A stretch of DNA of 64,000 nt from Apostichopus japonicus (taxonomy: Eukaryota > Echinodermata > Holothuroidea > Aspidochirotida > Stichopodidae), in contig NC_092573.1 of NCBI RefSeq assembly GCF_037975245.1, positions 7,118,501-7,182,500 on the forward strand, in the 5' to 3' direction. The number at the start of each line of letters is the position of its first letter. Positions within the stretch are counted from its first letter, which is position 1. Below the pieces are notes generated by a model. It was given only the letters and a program-made list of their open reading frames with translations, did not search any database and was not told where the DNA came from. Positions 47,991-60,503 of this stretch are shown here, piece after piece. A program made the position numbers and the translations under genes.

Positions 47991-49580
47991 GCTCTTTCAG
48001 ACATTTTATAAAAGTACAAACCACAGGTGGGAAAAGTTTTGCTCCATACGTGCACAATTCTGAGGAGCTCTAAATGCAAGCAATGCCTTATCCTAACCAT
48101 AAATCAACAGAGAGAAATGAATTCACTGAATCATCCAAAAGAGAAACTCAAAATGTTGGGAGATTTTCATACCCGGCTTAATTAATTATGATACCTCAGT
48201 AAAACAGATGGACGATATAAAGGTTGAATGTTGGATCTTTTAAGCAGCTAAATAATCTAATATTTCTAGGTTACATATATATTTTTTTTTCTGTAGGAGA
48301 GTTGGTTGATCATGAAGTGTTGCTACCCACTGATTAGATGAAAACTTTCACTATCGCTGGTAAGATCAATTTTGGTACCCATGCCTGACTTGATCAGACT
48401 GCAGTATGAAAGAAAAGTATTTTTTGTATAAAATGTGTTTAATACAATATAAATTTATCGTTAAAAGAATAGGTTTTATTTCTACATCATTTGAAGAGAT
48501 GAATCATTCAGTAGGATATATATATATATATACTGTTTAATACTTTTGATGCACTGTGACACATCGCTAGCTGCTAGGCAAAACAATCGTCTGCATTATT
48601 AAGACATATTAAAGCTATCACATTTCAAAACTGTTTGCAAAATTTGTAGCTATATTACATATTTCTAACCTTGGCCAAAAGTCAAGTGTAGATCTGAAAC
48701 ATTATCCAAATTTTGTACATTAAGCTCAAACACTAAATATGATTAAGCCTTTCACAGCGGAGCTGCTGAAAGAAGCCCCCGATCTTAAGCAGGTTGCAAA
48801 TGCAGCGAGAGCAGATACTATGTGCAGTCAAGCAATAACTAATTTGCTGATAGCGTCGTCCATCCTCATCATCAGCCTCCTCCTTCTCTTCGCAGATGCA
48901 GCTTCATCATGCTGCAGATGCAATGAAAACATTAATTACGGTTTTCTCATCAGCTGCTTTTCTCTGATAAGATGGCTTTTCTTCTGAGAAGCTTATAACA
49001 GATCTGGATGGATCTAGTCCTCTGGTTTCTTGTCTTATGTGTCTGTGTGTGAAGTTCTCCAAGGTATTGTTCGGGGCAACTTCAAATTAACTATGATGTA
49101 ATATCTATTTATATACATTCTGAATATTAAACTATGATTTTTAACTGGGAACGTATATATATCAGTCTTGATGAATGTTGAAGGAAACAGATCCATTGTT
49201 ACGTCTGTTCGGTCCCTTTCAGGTTAGTTTTAAATCAATATGGATAGTCCATAGTGACTCATTCACCCTATAGTGACTATGTTCAACTTGATACCAATAT
49301 GAAACATTATTAAAAACCATATTTCATAGATATATGTTGTTATTGTATATATACTGTGCATTTGTGTATTGATTGCATGGTAGGCGGGACTGCATGCACA
49401 GAAGGGTTTTCACCATGTGATGTCAGAGTAGTCAAGATATCTATTTCATTTAGCAAACCACACCATTTTCCATTATCTTATGTTCTTAACATTAAATTCC
49501 CAGTAGACTTTTATTCACAGATTTGACCTGGAAGTAAACTGGTTGTATGATTCAAGTCTATGCAAAGACAAGATGTACTT

Positions 49581-49953
49581 TTAAGGGCATTGAAAACTCG
49601 CCCCAAACCGCTTGCCGCGCTCTGAAAAAGTTAAATTTCTGTTGCTTGCAAGTGAAGTTTTCTGCTTGTCCCTACAAAATGCAGACAGTAATGAAATGTG
49701 ATACCTTGTTATCTTTTCTCTAGACCTGTGATGTCCATTGCTGCTATGTTCACTGTGTTGTGGGTATTGACCGTAGCTGTATGTATTGACTGTAACTGTT
49801 ACATTAGTGTCTAAGTACCGGACGGTAGCAAGCTGTGTGTGTATTTTCCGGGATCGATGGTGGTGTCTAACACTTCTGTTACACCTCATTCGAAACTAGG
49901 TCAGATTACCGGCATGAGAAGTTTCTTTGTGTGCCAGTCTTCACACCCTTTAA
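49581..49953 (-). mobile_element. TTAA-flanked MITE-like element, copy 2 (inverted)
   Basis: This 373-bp element is bounded by TTAA (49581-49584 and 49950-49953). Read on the minus strand it starts AAAGGGTGTGAAGACTGGCA and follows copy 1 (31670-32024) over its whole length, including gccggtaatctgacctagtt and gtgttagacaccaccatcga, with perhaps a fifth of positions changed. A 102-residue minus-strand frame inside it has no protein-like character. Confidence 0.8.
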
Positions 49954-52706
49954 ATTAATGAACCAACATGGTTGCTGCGGTAACTGCATTCTTTACACCT
50001 AGATATGTTACTTTATGTTGACGACTCAGCATTAGAAACACAAGCAAAGTAGGATAGCAATTACCAAGATAAGATTCAAATTTGATTTCAAGAAATATTC
50101 TTGAATTAGACATAAAAAATAAGTTAGAAAACTTTGCCTTGCTGAAGACAATCATAGAGTTTGTGAAAAAAACAGTTGGAATCCTCCTTATAAGAATGCA
50201 TATTAGTAACAGCTGAACTTTTACCAGGTAAAGGTAATTTCTTATTTCTTCATATCGATATATTTACCATTGAACAATTATCATTCCAGATTTGATTTAT
50301 GTGAACCGCAATTATATATCATGTTTGATGTACTGCATATCTCTCTTGTAAAGTATGGTACCGTCAGACTGTGACCAACTCAAACCAAAAATACTGCTTT
50401 CAACCATTGTTTAAACATTTTCAAGATAATACCCAATTACTTGGCTCTGAATTTTTTTTGCGTTGATTCAAAACTTCATTATGGCCTCAAAGGTGACTTA
50501 GTTTCTGTATTTGGCAAAACACTTATTCCAGATGTTAATGACAGTTCTAACACAATAAAAAGACCCCCTAGTATATAATACTGTATCACATGTCTTCTGA
50601 CACTTTGTAAATCTTTTCGACAAACAACTGCTGCCCTTTCCCTACAAAATACATGCTGTTGATAACACACGAAAATGTGTGTATGCCTACCTCTAGAGCA
50701 TATAACGTACACTATACTGCAGCATCAGTTAATACCAAACGTGAACCTCGTCAATATCATCTTTCACAAAACTTAAAAAAACGTTATCACCAATTTCTGA
50801 GACGGTTTGTAAAAATTAAGATTTGTGACCATCAATCACGCATGTCAGGTTCGGTTTCCTTAATATCCCATGGTAGCATTTCATATTTCAAATTATTAGA
50901 AAGACATTTTCTAATATTGGCTAGGGCAACTTTTGTCACAATTTTACATATAATTTGATAGCTCACTACATGTTAAAATGGGAAAAAACTGATTTAACAT
51001 ATCCTATGAAAACTATTATTTGGATGATACCAACATAAATGCCTTGTATATGGGCACAGTTAGTACAATATAAACAAAAATATGAACAAATTTATTTTTC
51101 TATTTTTGGGAACCTCTTTTAACTAATACTGTATATGGGAATAGGATAAGGTACATCAACAAGAGCTTGAAAAATTGTGAAGATAATTTAAATGTACCGG
51201 TCTCCTGTGGGTATTGCACACAGAAACAAAGGAGGGGCACTGCAAATTAAATCCACCATGATGCATATGTAGGTGTTGACCTTTGACATATGATTATATT
51301 TGTATACAAGTTTGTTCTAGGCTGCATTGCTAATTAAAGCCTGAAACCATATCCCTTTCCTTGAGGAATTAATCGTCCAGCTCCTTCAGGCTCCATTGGC
51401 CTTGTGAGTGACCATCTACATGATCTACAGATGGTTTGTTCTATACAATCATAACAAAATAGTTGGAAAATTAACATAAATGCCACGAATATATCTTCAT
51501 AGCCTGAAATAATCAAATGGATCACTATTGGAGCTGACATCGACGTGAGATGTCTGCGGACTTAATATTCGGTGCCTGAATGACCGGAACATCTCTTCGC
51601 AAACAAAAAATAACAACATGCCTGACGTCAAAGCAAAATCTCTTAAGGCCAAATTTTTGGGGGAACCATTTCGGGATACATCACACCTCTGGCAGATGAA
51701 GTTCGTGATAAATGACTAATTGTAGAACTAAAACTTGATAGGTTATTGATGTCCTGTCGATAATTGCTCCGATGAGGATAAAGTAGTCATACTTTACCAT
51801 TAACATTTTTGAAATTTGTTACAGAGTTGTCTAAGTTACTGAGTTTCCCATGAACTGCCCTAAAATGTTTGCAACCTTGACCTGCATTTTCATACTTCAC
51901 AATAATAACAAAAATAGAAACTGATGGAAAAAACATTGATAACCATCAAGAATAACTTTCCAACCTCCAACTTAACAATGATTTCAAGCTTTTAGGATAC
52001 TATACTTCTTTCTAATGTTCTCTTACGTTCTCCTAGTGTGGTTAATTCTGTTAAACATTCACGTAGTGATATTTACATCTGAAGTGGGAAGTTTTCTCTG
52101 AATATGGAGGCAATATCTTATGCAGTAATATGCGGATGATGTGGATGAACATTTAATTAGTAACCCCTAAAACCAGGATTCCCTGTTGTTTGGATTAACA
52201 CCTGGCCATTTATTAACACTGACGTACTGTTCTGTTTTTGTAATCAACACAGACTGCCTTTCTTTTGTTTCTAATTGAAAAAATCGCCATCCATAGAAAA
52301 GATGATCTTTTAACCATGAATGTAGGTCATAGTTTGAACAAATATCATTCAGTGACGTGTCGTCTCTCGTCCGATCTCTTTCATTACGACTGACTCATGG
52401 ATTAACAAATTTGAGAAAAACAAGTTTGATATATACATTGGAAACAAAGTAAACAAGTTAGGAAAAAGTGAGGAAAGTTAGCATTCCTTGCAATCAACAA
52501 TTGAAAAGGAGGTATATATCTTAAAAGTCACTCAAATTTGCAGCATTTTCATTTGCCCTCACCTCTGTTTTTATATTTTCCACAGACAAATATCGGTTGA
52601 CACTATTATGATTTATACCACAATGAGGGGCTCCATCTTAGGCTCCTCGTTGGGAAAGAAACAACAAACACAGGGGAGAAAATTAAAGGTTTAAAAATAT
52701 ACTTAC

Positions 52707-52806
52707 AACATAAAATCTTGCTCAAAGGATGGATTATTGCCTTTCACCGTCACGGTTGTTGACTTTACGTTCTGCAGCTTGAGGGTGACGTAAGAGTTGA
52801 ATTTAT
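52707..52806 (-). CDS. UNC13: UNC13 exon A: first visible coding exon, start of C2A domain
   Basis: This 100-bp exon runs from the acceptor ttcttcag (ending at 52807) to a strong donor gtaagt (starting at 52706). It enters after one base of a codon and leaves after two. It reads (D)[17 protein letters not shown], then a [13 protein letters not shown] stretch. This matches the first beta strands of the Munc13 C2A domain, where the mammalian counterpart reads KFNTYVTLKVQNVKSTT. The Lys in QNVKSTT corresponds to mammalian Lys32, reported to be needed for C2A homodimerisation, so that interface may be conserved (inference). The N-terminal residues expected before it are not in this exon. The identification rests on near-identity over about 30 residues and on the perfect join to exon B. 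Confidence 0.93.
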
Positions 52807-55665
52807 CTGAAGAAGGGGAAGAGAATACAAATTAATTATTTCATCCTTTTTTTTCTCTAGTCTTATCTCCTTCTTGTGAATTGTTGATTCCTTCGACGCA
52901 AATGGCGATTACTAACAGTTCATCATACGATAAAATATGAACATGATAATCCCGGGTAAAACTTTTATTAAATATCCCACAAGTATTTCAAGATACCACA
53001 CAGATAAATCAATTGGAATTATAAAGAAATACAGTTGCTGGTTTGGGAAAAATGAAAACTCCACACACCCCCCTTCCTAGCCAGGAGTTAATATCATTAT
53101 TTCTTAATCTACCCACTTGTGAAGATTTTCTATGGATCGATGCGGCGGTGACATTGCATTATTGAAAGGTGTCGTAAAACTGTGTTTCTTAAACACAAGG
53201 ACAAAGTGCTTGAGATGGTGATGAAAAACCAATCTTGTTATGTAGTTAAGACAAGTCTTTGGGGGAATTGATCACCATGTAATAGAACTGTGTAATATAA
53301 AATTGCTAGAGCAGTAATCAAACAGGGTGTATCTGCCCCTACCATGGACTTATACACTGACAGTTAACCAAAATCCATTACACTCTTTTGTTAGAAACTA
53401 AGTGAATAGACCTGACCTATAAATCTGAAGGGTTCATAACCTAGCCGCTTGCTACACAACCATGTTGTGATAACGTGACAACAGCTTGTTACCATCCGTG
53501 CGAAAGGAAGAATAAACTTCATACAGATCACCTTTCAAGTATTCTTCAATATTTCAAAGATGCTCATTCATTTATATACTCTTCTGACAAACGATTTAGT
53601 CTCCTGGCATCGAGAAATCATCATTTACAGTCATACAGAAATATGATTGTAATACCGAACAAAACAAACAATTTCGATTTTTTTTATGCATCGAAAAGTG
53701 ACACCCTATTCAGGTTATGACACAGCTAACGCCAAAGACCAATAATGCAGTCGTATTTTCATTTAGCTGGTAGTGCATCCACCTTTCACCACATGGCTTG
53801 CTACAAATTTGTTTTATACCAAAGTCATAATTCACCCAGTGCCTTAAAGAAAAATCTTACACTTATTCTAAAAGACAGAAAAAAATTATTATTCACGGAC
53901 AAAAGGGAGATCGATAGATGTTAGCTCCAACTATAGTGAAGCAGGGAAAGAAGAGAGAAAAAAGTTGGAAGTTTTCTGTCGGTCAACCATATTTCAATTA
54001 AAGTAGGCCATCTCATTTCCTGGTCTATTGGAATAGAAGTTGGGTGTTGGCAAACTTCTCTCGGTTAGATTTCATTCATTTTTGACCAGCTTTGAATAAA
54101 TACACCGCAGTGGACTTATGCCAGATCTAGTTCGAGATGACTCAAACATACATTCCAGATTACGTTATGAAGCTGGTGTTTGAAATAGCTTTCTGTTCAT
54201 TGCATGGAGGTCAGGGTGAAAATTGGATGGCCAATCAATACGTATTACTGACAAAATCCGACAGTGAGGATCATCAAGTACCGAAAGGCAAACCGTAATA
54301 CAAAGTTGACACTAAAAACACTTCCTATGCAAGATTTGAGCATTAATACCGATTAATCAACATCCACCTTGAAATCTGAAACTTTGCACTAGTAGTAGTG
54401 AAACCAAAAAAGGAAGGATGAAAAAGTGAAGAAAAAAGTTAAATTTGTTGGCAGATGTTTAGATGATTTAGCTGAAACTCAGATAAATGTCAGGGTTCAT
54501 ATGGTCAAACCATTAATTCTTTATCAGCAAATATTATGAAGTCATGGCACCCCAAGAACACAATCTGATAAATGCTATGAAAGTATAGACTTAATTAAAA
54601 TAAGAAAACTAAAATGGAATATTCCACAGACTGAAATTGATCAACAAACTTGCCAGAAATCCTCTGCATCTTCAAAACAAAAACCACTGGCTCAGATCAA
54701 TTTTTATGGCGAAGATGTGTAGTGTTTCACGTTTGGTAAAATGTTGTACATGCACCTGGCAACAGCCAAGTGAACGATGCCATCATTTTGGTCAATTATT
54801 TATATATGCCTGAGGAAAATAGTATTTCTCCACCAAAAATTTTCATTTTGATGATGCTTTGTTTTTAAATACAGAAAATATTGACATGTGAGCAAACATG
54901 CCAAATGAATCACACTTCAAAAATAAATTAACTACCAATAAAGTCAATTTTTTTGAAGAATATCAGCCTCAACCACATTGCAGACTGTGTGTCTCATTCT
55001 TAGAGTGCAAAAGGGTTCAACCAGTCAAAAATATGTTACTTTCAATTAACCACATCTCAAGTTCAGGACAAAATATTGAGATGTGCGTAGTTGTCAATAT
55101 GAACTGTGAAGTATATTTTTCCTTTCAGAAAAGTATTTTTCTTGTCTGTTATTAATCATAATAAAAAGTTTATAAATAACGGAATACACCCTTCAGGATA
55201 TTCCTTAATTTTTTTTTTTTTTTTTTTTTTAAAGTGAGATGAGAATATAGAAGGGGATTATTTATGCAAGTTACTCTATAATCTTTAATATTCATGATAC
55301 TCTGTCAGCCTTGAATAATTAATGCAATCTGACATTTGATGAGGAAACACCAAGGTTACACTGCACTCAAATTACATCACACCTCGTTTGTATGGAAGGT
55401 TCAGATTGTTAACCACTGACACATTACATCATTCCCTGCCATTCAATTAAGAAATGTATGTATGGGTCATACGTACAGCGGATATCTATGTCACTGTGTC
55501 AGTGTGTGTGTGTGTTCACTTTTTGATCGTGCCCACTTTTAATCATGCTCATTTCTTGTAATTTCAGCTGAACATAAACATGTACCAAAATAAGGGTAAG
55601 AATCCTTCACTTTTCCAAATAGGTTGGCAAGTAACAATGTGACCATTGTCATGGCAACCCACAGA

Positions 55666-56086
55666 CAGAGATGCCAACCTCTTGACACAAAAAAACAGAC
55701 TGAATATCCTAAAAAATCAGATTTTGGAGAGAAAAATCAGATTTTCACGAAAACTCGACACTACCACTGGCCCGTTGGCCCCGGGCCAGTAAAATGTCAG
55801 AAAAATGTTTTACTGGTAAGAACGGGCAAGTAAAATGTTTGCTTTTTCAGTAACATTTAATGAGAAAATTATAAAGCTGCCGATTCCGCGTATTTCCCGC
55901 CCATGTAGGCTCGTTGTTCAACGTGTTTGTCGGGGTTTGGGGGGTTACTTGTACATGTTTCTATGCGATTCCGCTTCCTTTTTTGAAAGATGAAAAATTG
56001 TATTTTCAAGAGGCAATATCGTATTATCGTATTTCACTTGTTTTATCGTACTAAATACGATAAAATTGTACTGGTTGGCATCTCTG
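55666..56086. mobile_element. DNA-transposon-derived element with CAGAGATGCCAACC inverted ends
   Basis: A 421-bp segment starts CAGAGATGCCAACC and ends GGTTGGCATCTCTG, a perfect 14-bp inverted repeat. CACAGA occurs directly on both sides (55660-55665 and 56087-56092), a candidate 6-bp target duplication. The inside contains a GC-rich patch (gcccgttggccccgggccag) and no transposase. The ends resemble hAT termini (CAGNGATG), but hAT makes 8-bp duplications, so the superfamily is open. Confidence 0.78.
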
Positions 56087-56436
56087 CACAGACCAGTGAA
56101 ATTTATTAAAATGAAAGATTTCACTAGGTCACTAGTCATCTCAGAGGAAGGATCAGATGGGAACTATGTCACCGGGCACCTAAATAATACAAACATAGTT
56201 TGGGTTTCCAGTTTGTAGATACATTATATAATGGTAGCATTGTCGTCAGTATTTGTTTTTATTTTTCTTTTTTGTTTATTTGTTGAAATGAGGAGACACA
56301 CAAAAAAAATCCACCTTTTTTGATTTAAATGATTTGCTTTTCTTGTGTTACCCAGTTGTATTGGCCTATTCTGTGAAAGAATTTAAAAATATATGTTGGG
56401 TAAGCAAATCTATTTTCAACACTCAAGCTCTTGCCC

Positions 56437-56512
56437 TGAACCCCCTCCCCTCCCCACTCAAGCCACCCTCCTCCCCTCCCCTCCCCTCCTCTCCCCTCCC
56501 CCTCCCTTCCCA
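56437..56512. repeat. C/T-rich low-complexity tract
   Basis: About 75 bases of cctcccc-type repeats on the plus strand, a homopurine/homopyrimidine stretch. Confidence 0.85.
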
Positions 56513-57510
56513 CATGATAAAACTAGTGTACTGATTCAGCTGATGTCAGATAAATCTATTAGGTATATAAACCAGGCTGCACCAATTTTATTTTGTCAAT
56601 ACTTTTAATGATTTTATCATTTTAGCACCTGAAAGTTTGATTTGGTTTATATCACAGTACAACACTATTCACTACTTGGATTCATCCTAAGACGAAACCA
56701 GTAAATATTATAAGACCATATATAATTATGTAGTTTTCAAAAGTTAATAACTTCTTGTTTTCTTATGACAATTCATGTTCTCTACATTCATTAGAACGGA
56801 TACATTTTGCAATCAGGTAGACAATAAACAGACAGATAACTCACACATTCATACATGTATGCATTTATAATGCAAAAGCAACGTGCTTCAATTTCAGAAC
56901 GTACTAGAACGAACAAGAAAAAAGAATCATTAAAAAATCCCACAAAGTTACAGATCGAGAGATTGCAGATGCAGAGGGCATGACAATATTCAGAGACGGT
57001 TTTTAATTCTTGTAGAATCATGTTTTCATCTCATCCTGTTTTTCACAAATCTCCGGCCTTCAAATTGGATCATCAATTTAACCAGTGGTGCAAGAGCTTG
57101 CTTACATAACCTTTCCTGAAGCAAGTGATCTTGGTTTGGTTGTTTTCAAATTTTTTGATTACGATATCGTCAATGAAATGATCACCAATCACGGCAAGGT
57201 GGAAAATATCACAGATTGATAACGTATATTACGCTAGAGTTGGAAAATGTGCCAAATCTTCGTTAGTTTTGTTGTTATGAGCTTCACAAGTGATTAAAAA
57301 TTAAAAAATTAGGTCTTGACTTTCTCTTCATGAAGCAGGATGAAAATTAGACTATATCCGATAAGGTCTGCCTGTTACTTATACTACATACTACAGAGAT
57401 TAAATAGGAGGGGGGGGGGGACCATTGCAAAAAATATATAATAATATGCTATATGTTTGCCAATAACATATTTCTACCTAGACTAGTACTACCTAGACTA
57501 GTACAGTATC

Positions 57511-57514
<4 letters not shown>

Positions 57515-57572
<58 letters not shown>
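57515..57572. repeat. (TA)n microsatellite, about 29 units
   Basis: An uninterrupted alternating TA run of about 58 bases. It is the longest pure dinucleotide repeat in the window. Confidence 0.95.
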
Positions 57573-57575
<3 letters not shown>

Positions 57576-57819
57576 CAGGGCAACCCTTGGATTTGGTAGG
57601 GCTAAATTAAACAAACAACAGAGTAAGTCTGATTTTGAGTCTGATTTTTCAGTTTAATAGTTTATGATGCAGCCATATATATTAATGTGAAGAGAAAGCT
57701 GAATAGATTACACTTAATTTACTTCAGGTGGCTATCTAATTTATAGCTATAAATTAGTTTGGCTATTTTTTTACAATTTGAAAAAAATTGTTTCAGATAT
57801 GAAAACAGTGGATATTTCT

Positions 57820-57905
57820 TGGATGAAAACCCATCTTTCTTTAAACTGGGCAAGGCTTGAACCACAACTTCCCAGCTGTTAGCTAGGTTAGTTTCTAATG
57901 ACACC
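57820..57905 (-). mobile_element. Trace of tRNA-like SINE (family B), decayed
   Basis: The minus strand has a B-box-like tgtggttcaagccttg and, about 25 bases on, gggttttcatccaag, which parallels the tail ggattttcatccaagagc of the copy at 62030-62156. The A box half is not recognisable. Confidence 0.35.
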
Positions 57906-58189
57906 AACTTTCTTCACAGGACTGCATTTATACTTATAGTAAACATTTTACTGCTGAATAAATCCCACTTTTATTCTAATTGTAAGTGTCAAATGTTCAG
58001 AAGGCTTTAGCTTAGGATGGAGTATCCATATTAACTTAATACACCATTAATGCATCATCCTCCATTTATGTATTTATATAAACAATTTCTGTCGTTGTGT
58101 TTTTGGACAGAACACTTGTCTGAGACATCTGAAAATGTTTTAATACAACTGAAAACATGACCTTAAGCTGTGGGAATAACTTAATTAAA

Positions 58190-60010
58190 GGGAAACAAAG
58201 AAAGTGTACTAGTGTCAAATCTTTACTACGACTCTCTTGCCTGTTCAGACAGCCAATGGAATTGATGCTAATCTTTACTACTGCTCCCTTTCCTGTTTAG
58301 ACAGACAATGGAATTGATGCTAATCTTTACTACAGCTCTCTTTCCTGTTCAGACAGCCAATGGAATTGATGTTAATCTTTACTACTGCTCCCTTTCCTGT
58401 TTAGACAGACAATGGGATTGATGCTGATCTTTACTACAGCTCTCTTTCCTGTTCAGACAGCCTATGGAATTAATGCTAATCTTTACTACAGCTCTCTTTC
58501 CTGTTCAGACAGCCAATGGAATTGATGCTTATCATTTCTATGGCTCTCTTTCCTGTTCAGACAGCCAATGGAATTGATGCTAATCTTTACTACTGCTCCC
58601 TTTCCTGTTCAGACAGCCAATTGAATTGATGCTAATCTTTACTACAGCTCTCTTTCCTGTTCAGACAGACAATGGGATTGATGCTGATCTTTACTACAGC
58701 TCTCTTTCCTGTTCAGACAGCCAATGGAATTAATGCTAATCTTTACTACAGCTCTCTTTCCTGTTCAGACAGCCAATGGAATTGATGCTAATCTTTACTA
58801 TGGCTCTCTTTCCTGTTCAGACAGCCAATGGAATTGATGCTAATCTTTACTACAGCTCTCTTTCCTGTTCAGACAGCCAATGGAATTAATGCTAATCTTT
58901 ACTACAGCTCTCTTTCCTGTTTAGAGAGCCAATGGAATTGATGCTAATCTTTACTATGGCTCTCTTTCCTGTTCAGACAGCCAATGGAATTGATGCTAAT
59001 CTTTACTATGGCTCTCTTTTCGGTTCAGACAGCCAATGGAATTGATGCTAATCTTTACTACAGCTCTCTTTCCTGTTCAGACAGCCAATGGAATTGATGC
59101 TAATCTTTACTATGGCTCTCTTTCCTGTTCAGACAGCCAATGGAATTGATGCTAATCTTTATTATGGCTCTCTTTCCTGTTCAGACAGCCAATGGGATTG
59201 ATGCTAATCTTTATTATGGCTCTCTTTCCTGTTTAGACAGTCAATGGAATTGTTGCTAATCTTTACTACGGCTCTCTTTCCTGTTCAGACAGCCAATGGA
59301 ATTGATGCTAATCTTTACTATGGCTCTTTTACCTGTTCAGACAGCCAACGGAATTGATGCTTATCATTTCTATGGCTCTCTTTCCTGTTCAGACAGCCAA
59401 TGGAATTGATGCTAATCTTTACTACGGCTCTCTTTCCTGTTCAGACAGCCAATGGGATTGATGCTAATCTTTACTACAGCTCTCTTTCCTGTTCAGACAG
59501 CCAATGGAATTGATGCTAATCTTTACTACAGCTCTCTTTCCTGTTCAGACAGCCAATGGAATTGATGCTAATCTTTACTATGGCTCTCTTTCCTGTTCAG
59601 ACAGCCAATGGAATTGATGCTAATCTTTACTATGGCTCTCTTTCCTGTTCAGACAGCCAATGGGATTGATGCTAATCTTTATTATGGCTCTCTTTCCTGT
59701 TTTCCTCTTTCCACAGTTATCTTTCCTGTTCAGACAGCCAATGGAATTGATGCTGATCTTTACTACAGCTCTCTTTTCAGTTGAGACAGACAATGGGATT
59801 GATGCTAGTCTATTCTATGGCTCTCTTTCCTGTTCAGACAGCCAATGGAATTGATGCTAATCCTTACCACAGCTCTCTTTCCTGTTCAGACAGCCAATGG
59901 AATTGATGCTAATCTTTACTACAGCTCTCTTTCCTGTTCAGACAGCCAATGGAATTGATGCTAATCTTTACTACGGCTCTCTTTCTGGTTTTATAGACAG
60001 CCGATTGTGG
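58190..60010. repeat. Minisatellite, 52-bp unit, about 35 copies
   Basis: The unit runs ctaatctttactacagctct, ctttcctgttcagacagcca, atggaattgatg (20+20+12 bases). Copies are very similar. The main variants are tacagctctc against tatggctctc and ggaattga against gggattga, and one unit has an insertion (59700-59720). It is the largest array in the window. Confidence 0.95.
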
Positions 60011-60503
60011 GATTGATGCTAATCTAAGGCCAGCAAATGGACCAGCATCAACACTGGATAATTTGGGTATTGGTCAAGTAGCAGACCTCCTAAACTAATG
60101 AACAAAACCACTTGGATACCACTCTACATTTTTATCACAAAAAAGTTACAAAATGATTTTGATGAATAAAGAAACATATTTATGCATGACCAACTGTGTT
60201 TATCTGAAATAAGGAAATAAAATAAATATGCAGCTCTTAGTTACTGATGTGAAGATGCATCATATCTTTTACATTTAATCTAATCTCTAACTGCCAAACA
60301 AGCTGCAAATTTCATTAATCAAGCTGCAAAAACGAGAGTAATTATTCAGCAACTTTCACTAAGAGCCTCAGAAATCTCATTTCATTTTCTTTCCTTTTCC
60401 AATCACTCAAACATTTTCCTTGCATCTAGGGAAGCCATGACTGTCTAGGTGGGGGATGGCTGTCCAGCTGTTAGACAGGGTAAAATATTGCACAATATTG
60501 CAT

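Larger units (their letters stand above)
37166..52706 (-). other. UNC13 intron between exons A and B
   Basis: This 15.5 kb intron holds a retroposon tail (39993-40095), a poly-G tract near 40807, a TG-rich low-complexity field (41735-42060), three SINE copies (42570-42798, 46205-46430, 47226-47408), a (TTTA)n tract near 43790, a minisatellite of about 52 bp (45470-45830), a LINE-like tail (46911-47001) and a MITE-like copy (49581-49953). The stretches 37170-39990, 43830-45470 and 49960-52700 contain no gene, RNA or repeat that I recognise, apart from (CA)8 near 38080 and a GGA-rich patch near 38690-38762. Confidence 0.7.
6643..52806 (-). other. UNC13: UNC13/Munc13 gene, N-terminal part (partial at both ends)
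   Basis: Eight exons read right to left on the minus strand and join with matching phases (1-2-0-1-1-0-2-0) into about 638 codons. The order matches the N-terminal half of Munc13-1/ubMunc13-2 as I recall those proteins: C2A domain, acidic disordered linker, calmodulin-binding helix, then the segment before the C1 domain. UNC13 proteins act at presynaptic active zones, where they open syntaxin and prime vesicles for fusion. The C2A domain homodimerises or binds the RIM zinc finger. The visible introns run from about 0.5 to 15.5 kb. The first coding exon (about 17 residues in mammals) and all exons for C1, C2B, MUN and C2C are outside the window or unseen. No frameshift or stop interrupts the visible chain. 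The C2A exons mean this is the long, C2A-containing isoform class rather than a short form such as mammalian bMunc13-2. Confidence 0.92.

Noticed and set aside
48739-48987. 82-codon plus-strand frame with a hydrophobic segment in a GC-richer patch.
   Set aside because: No recognisable family, no splice or promoter context, and the hydrophobic run comes from a simple tcctcatcatc-type repeat.
49581-49889. 102-codon minus-strand frame.
   Set aside because: It lies wholly inside the TTAA-bounded MITE-like element. The related copy at 31670 does not keep the frame.
50479-50958. Overlapping frames on both strands (77 and 101 codons).
   Set aside because: Composition is as expected for AT-rich intron. 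No motif, and no splice-site pair that would make a convincing exon.
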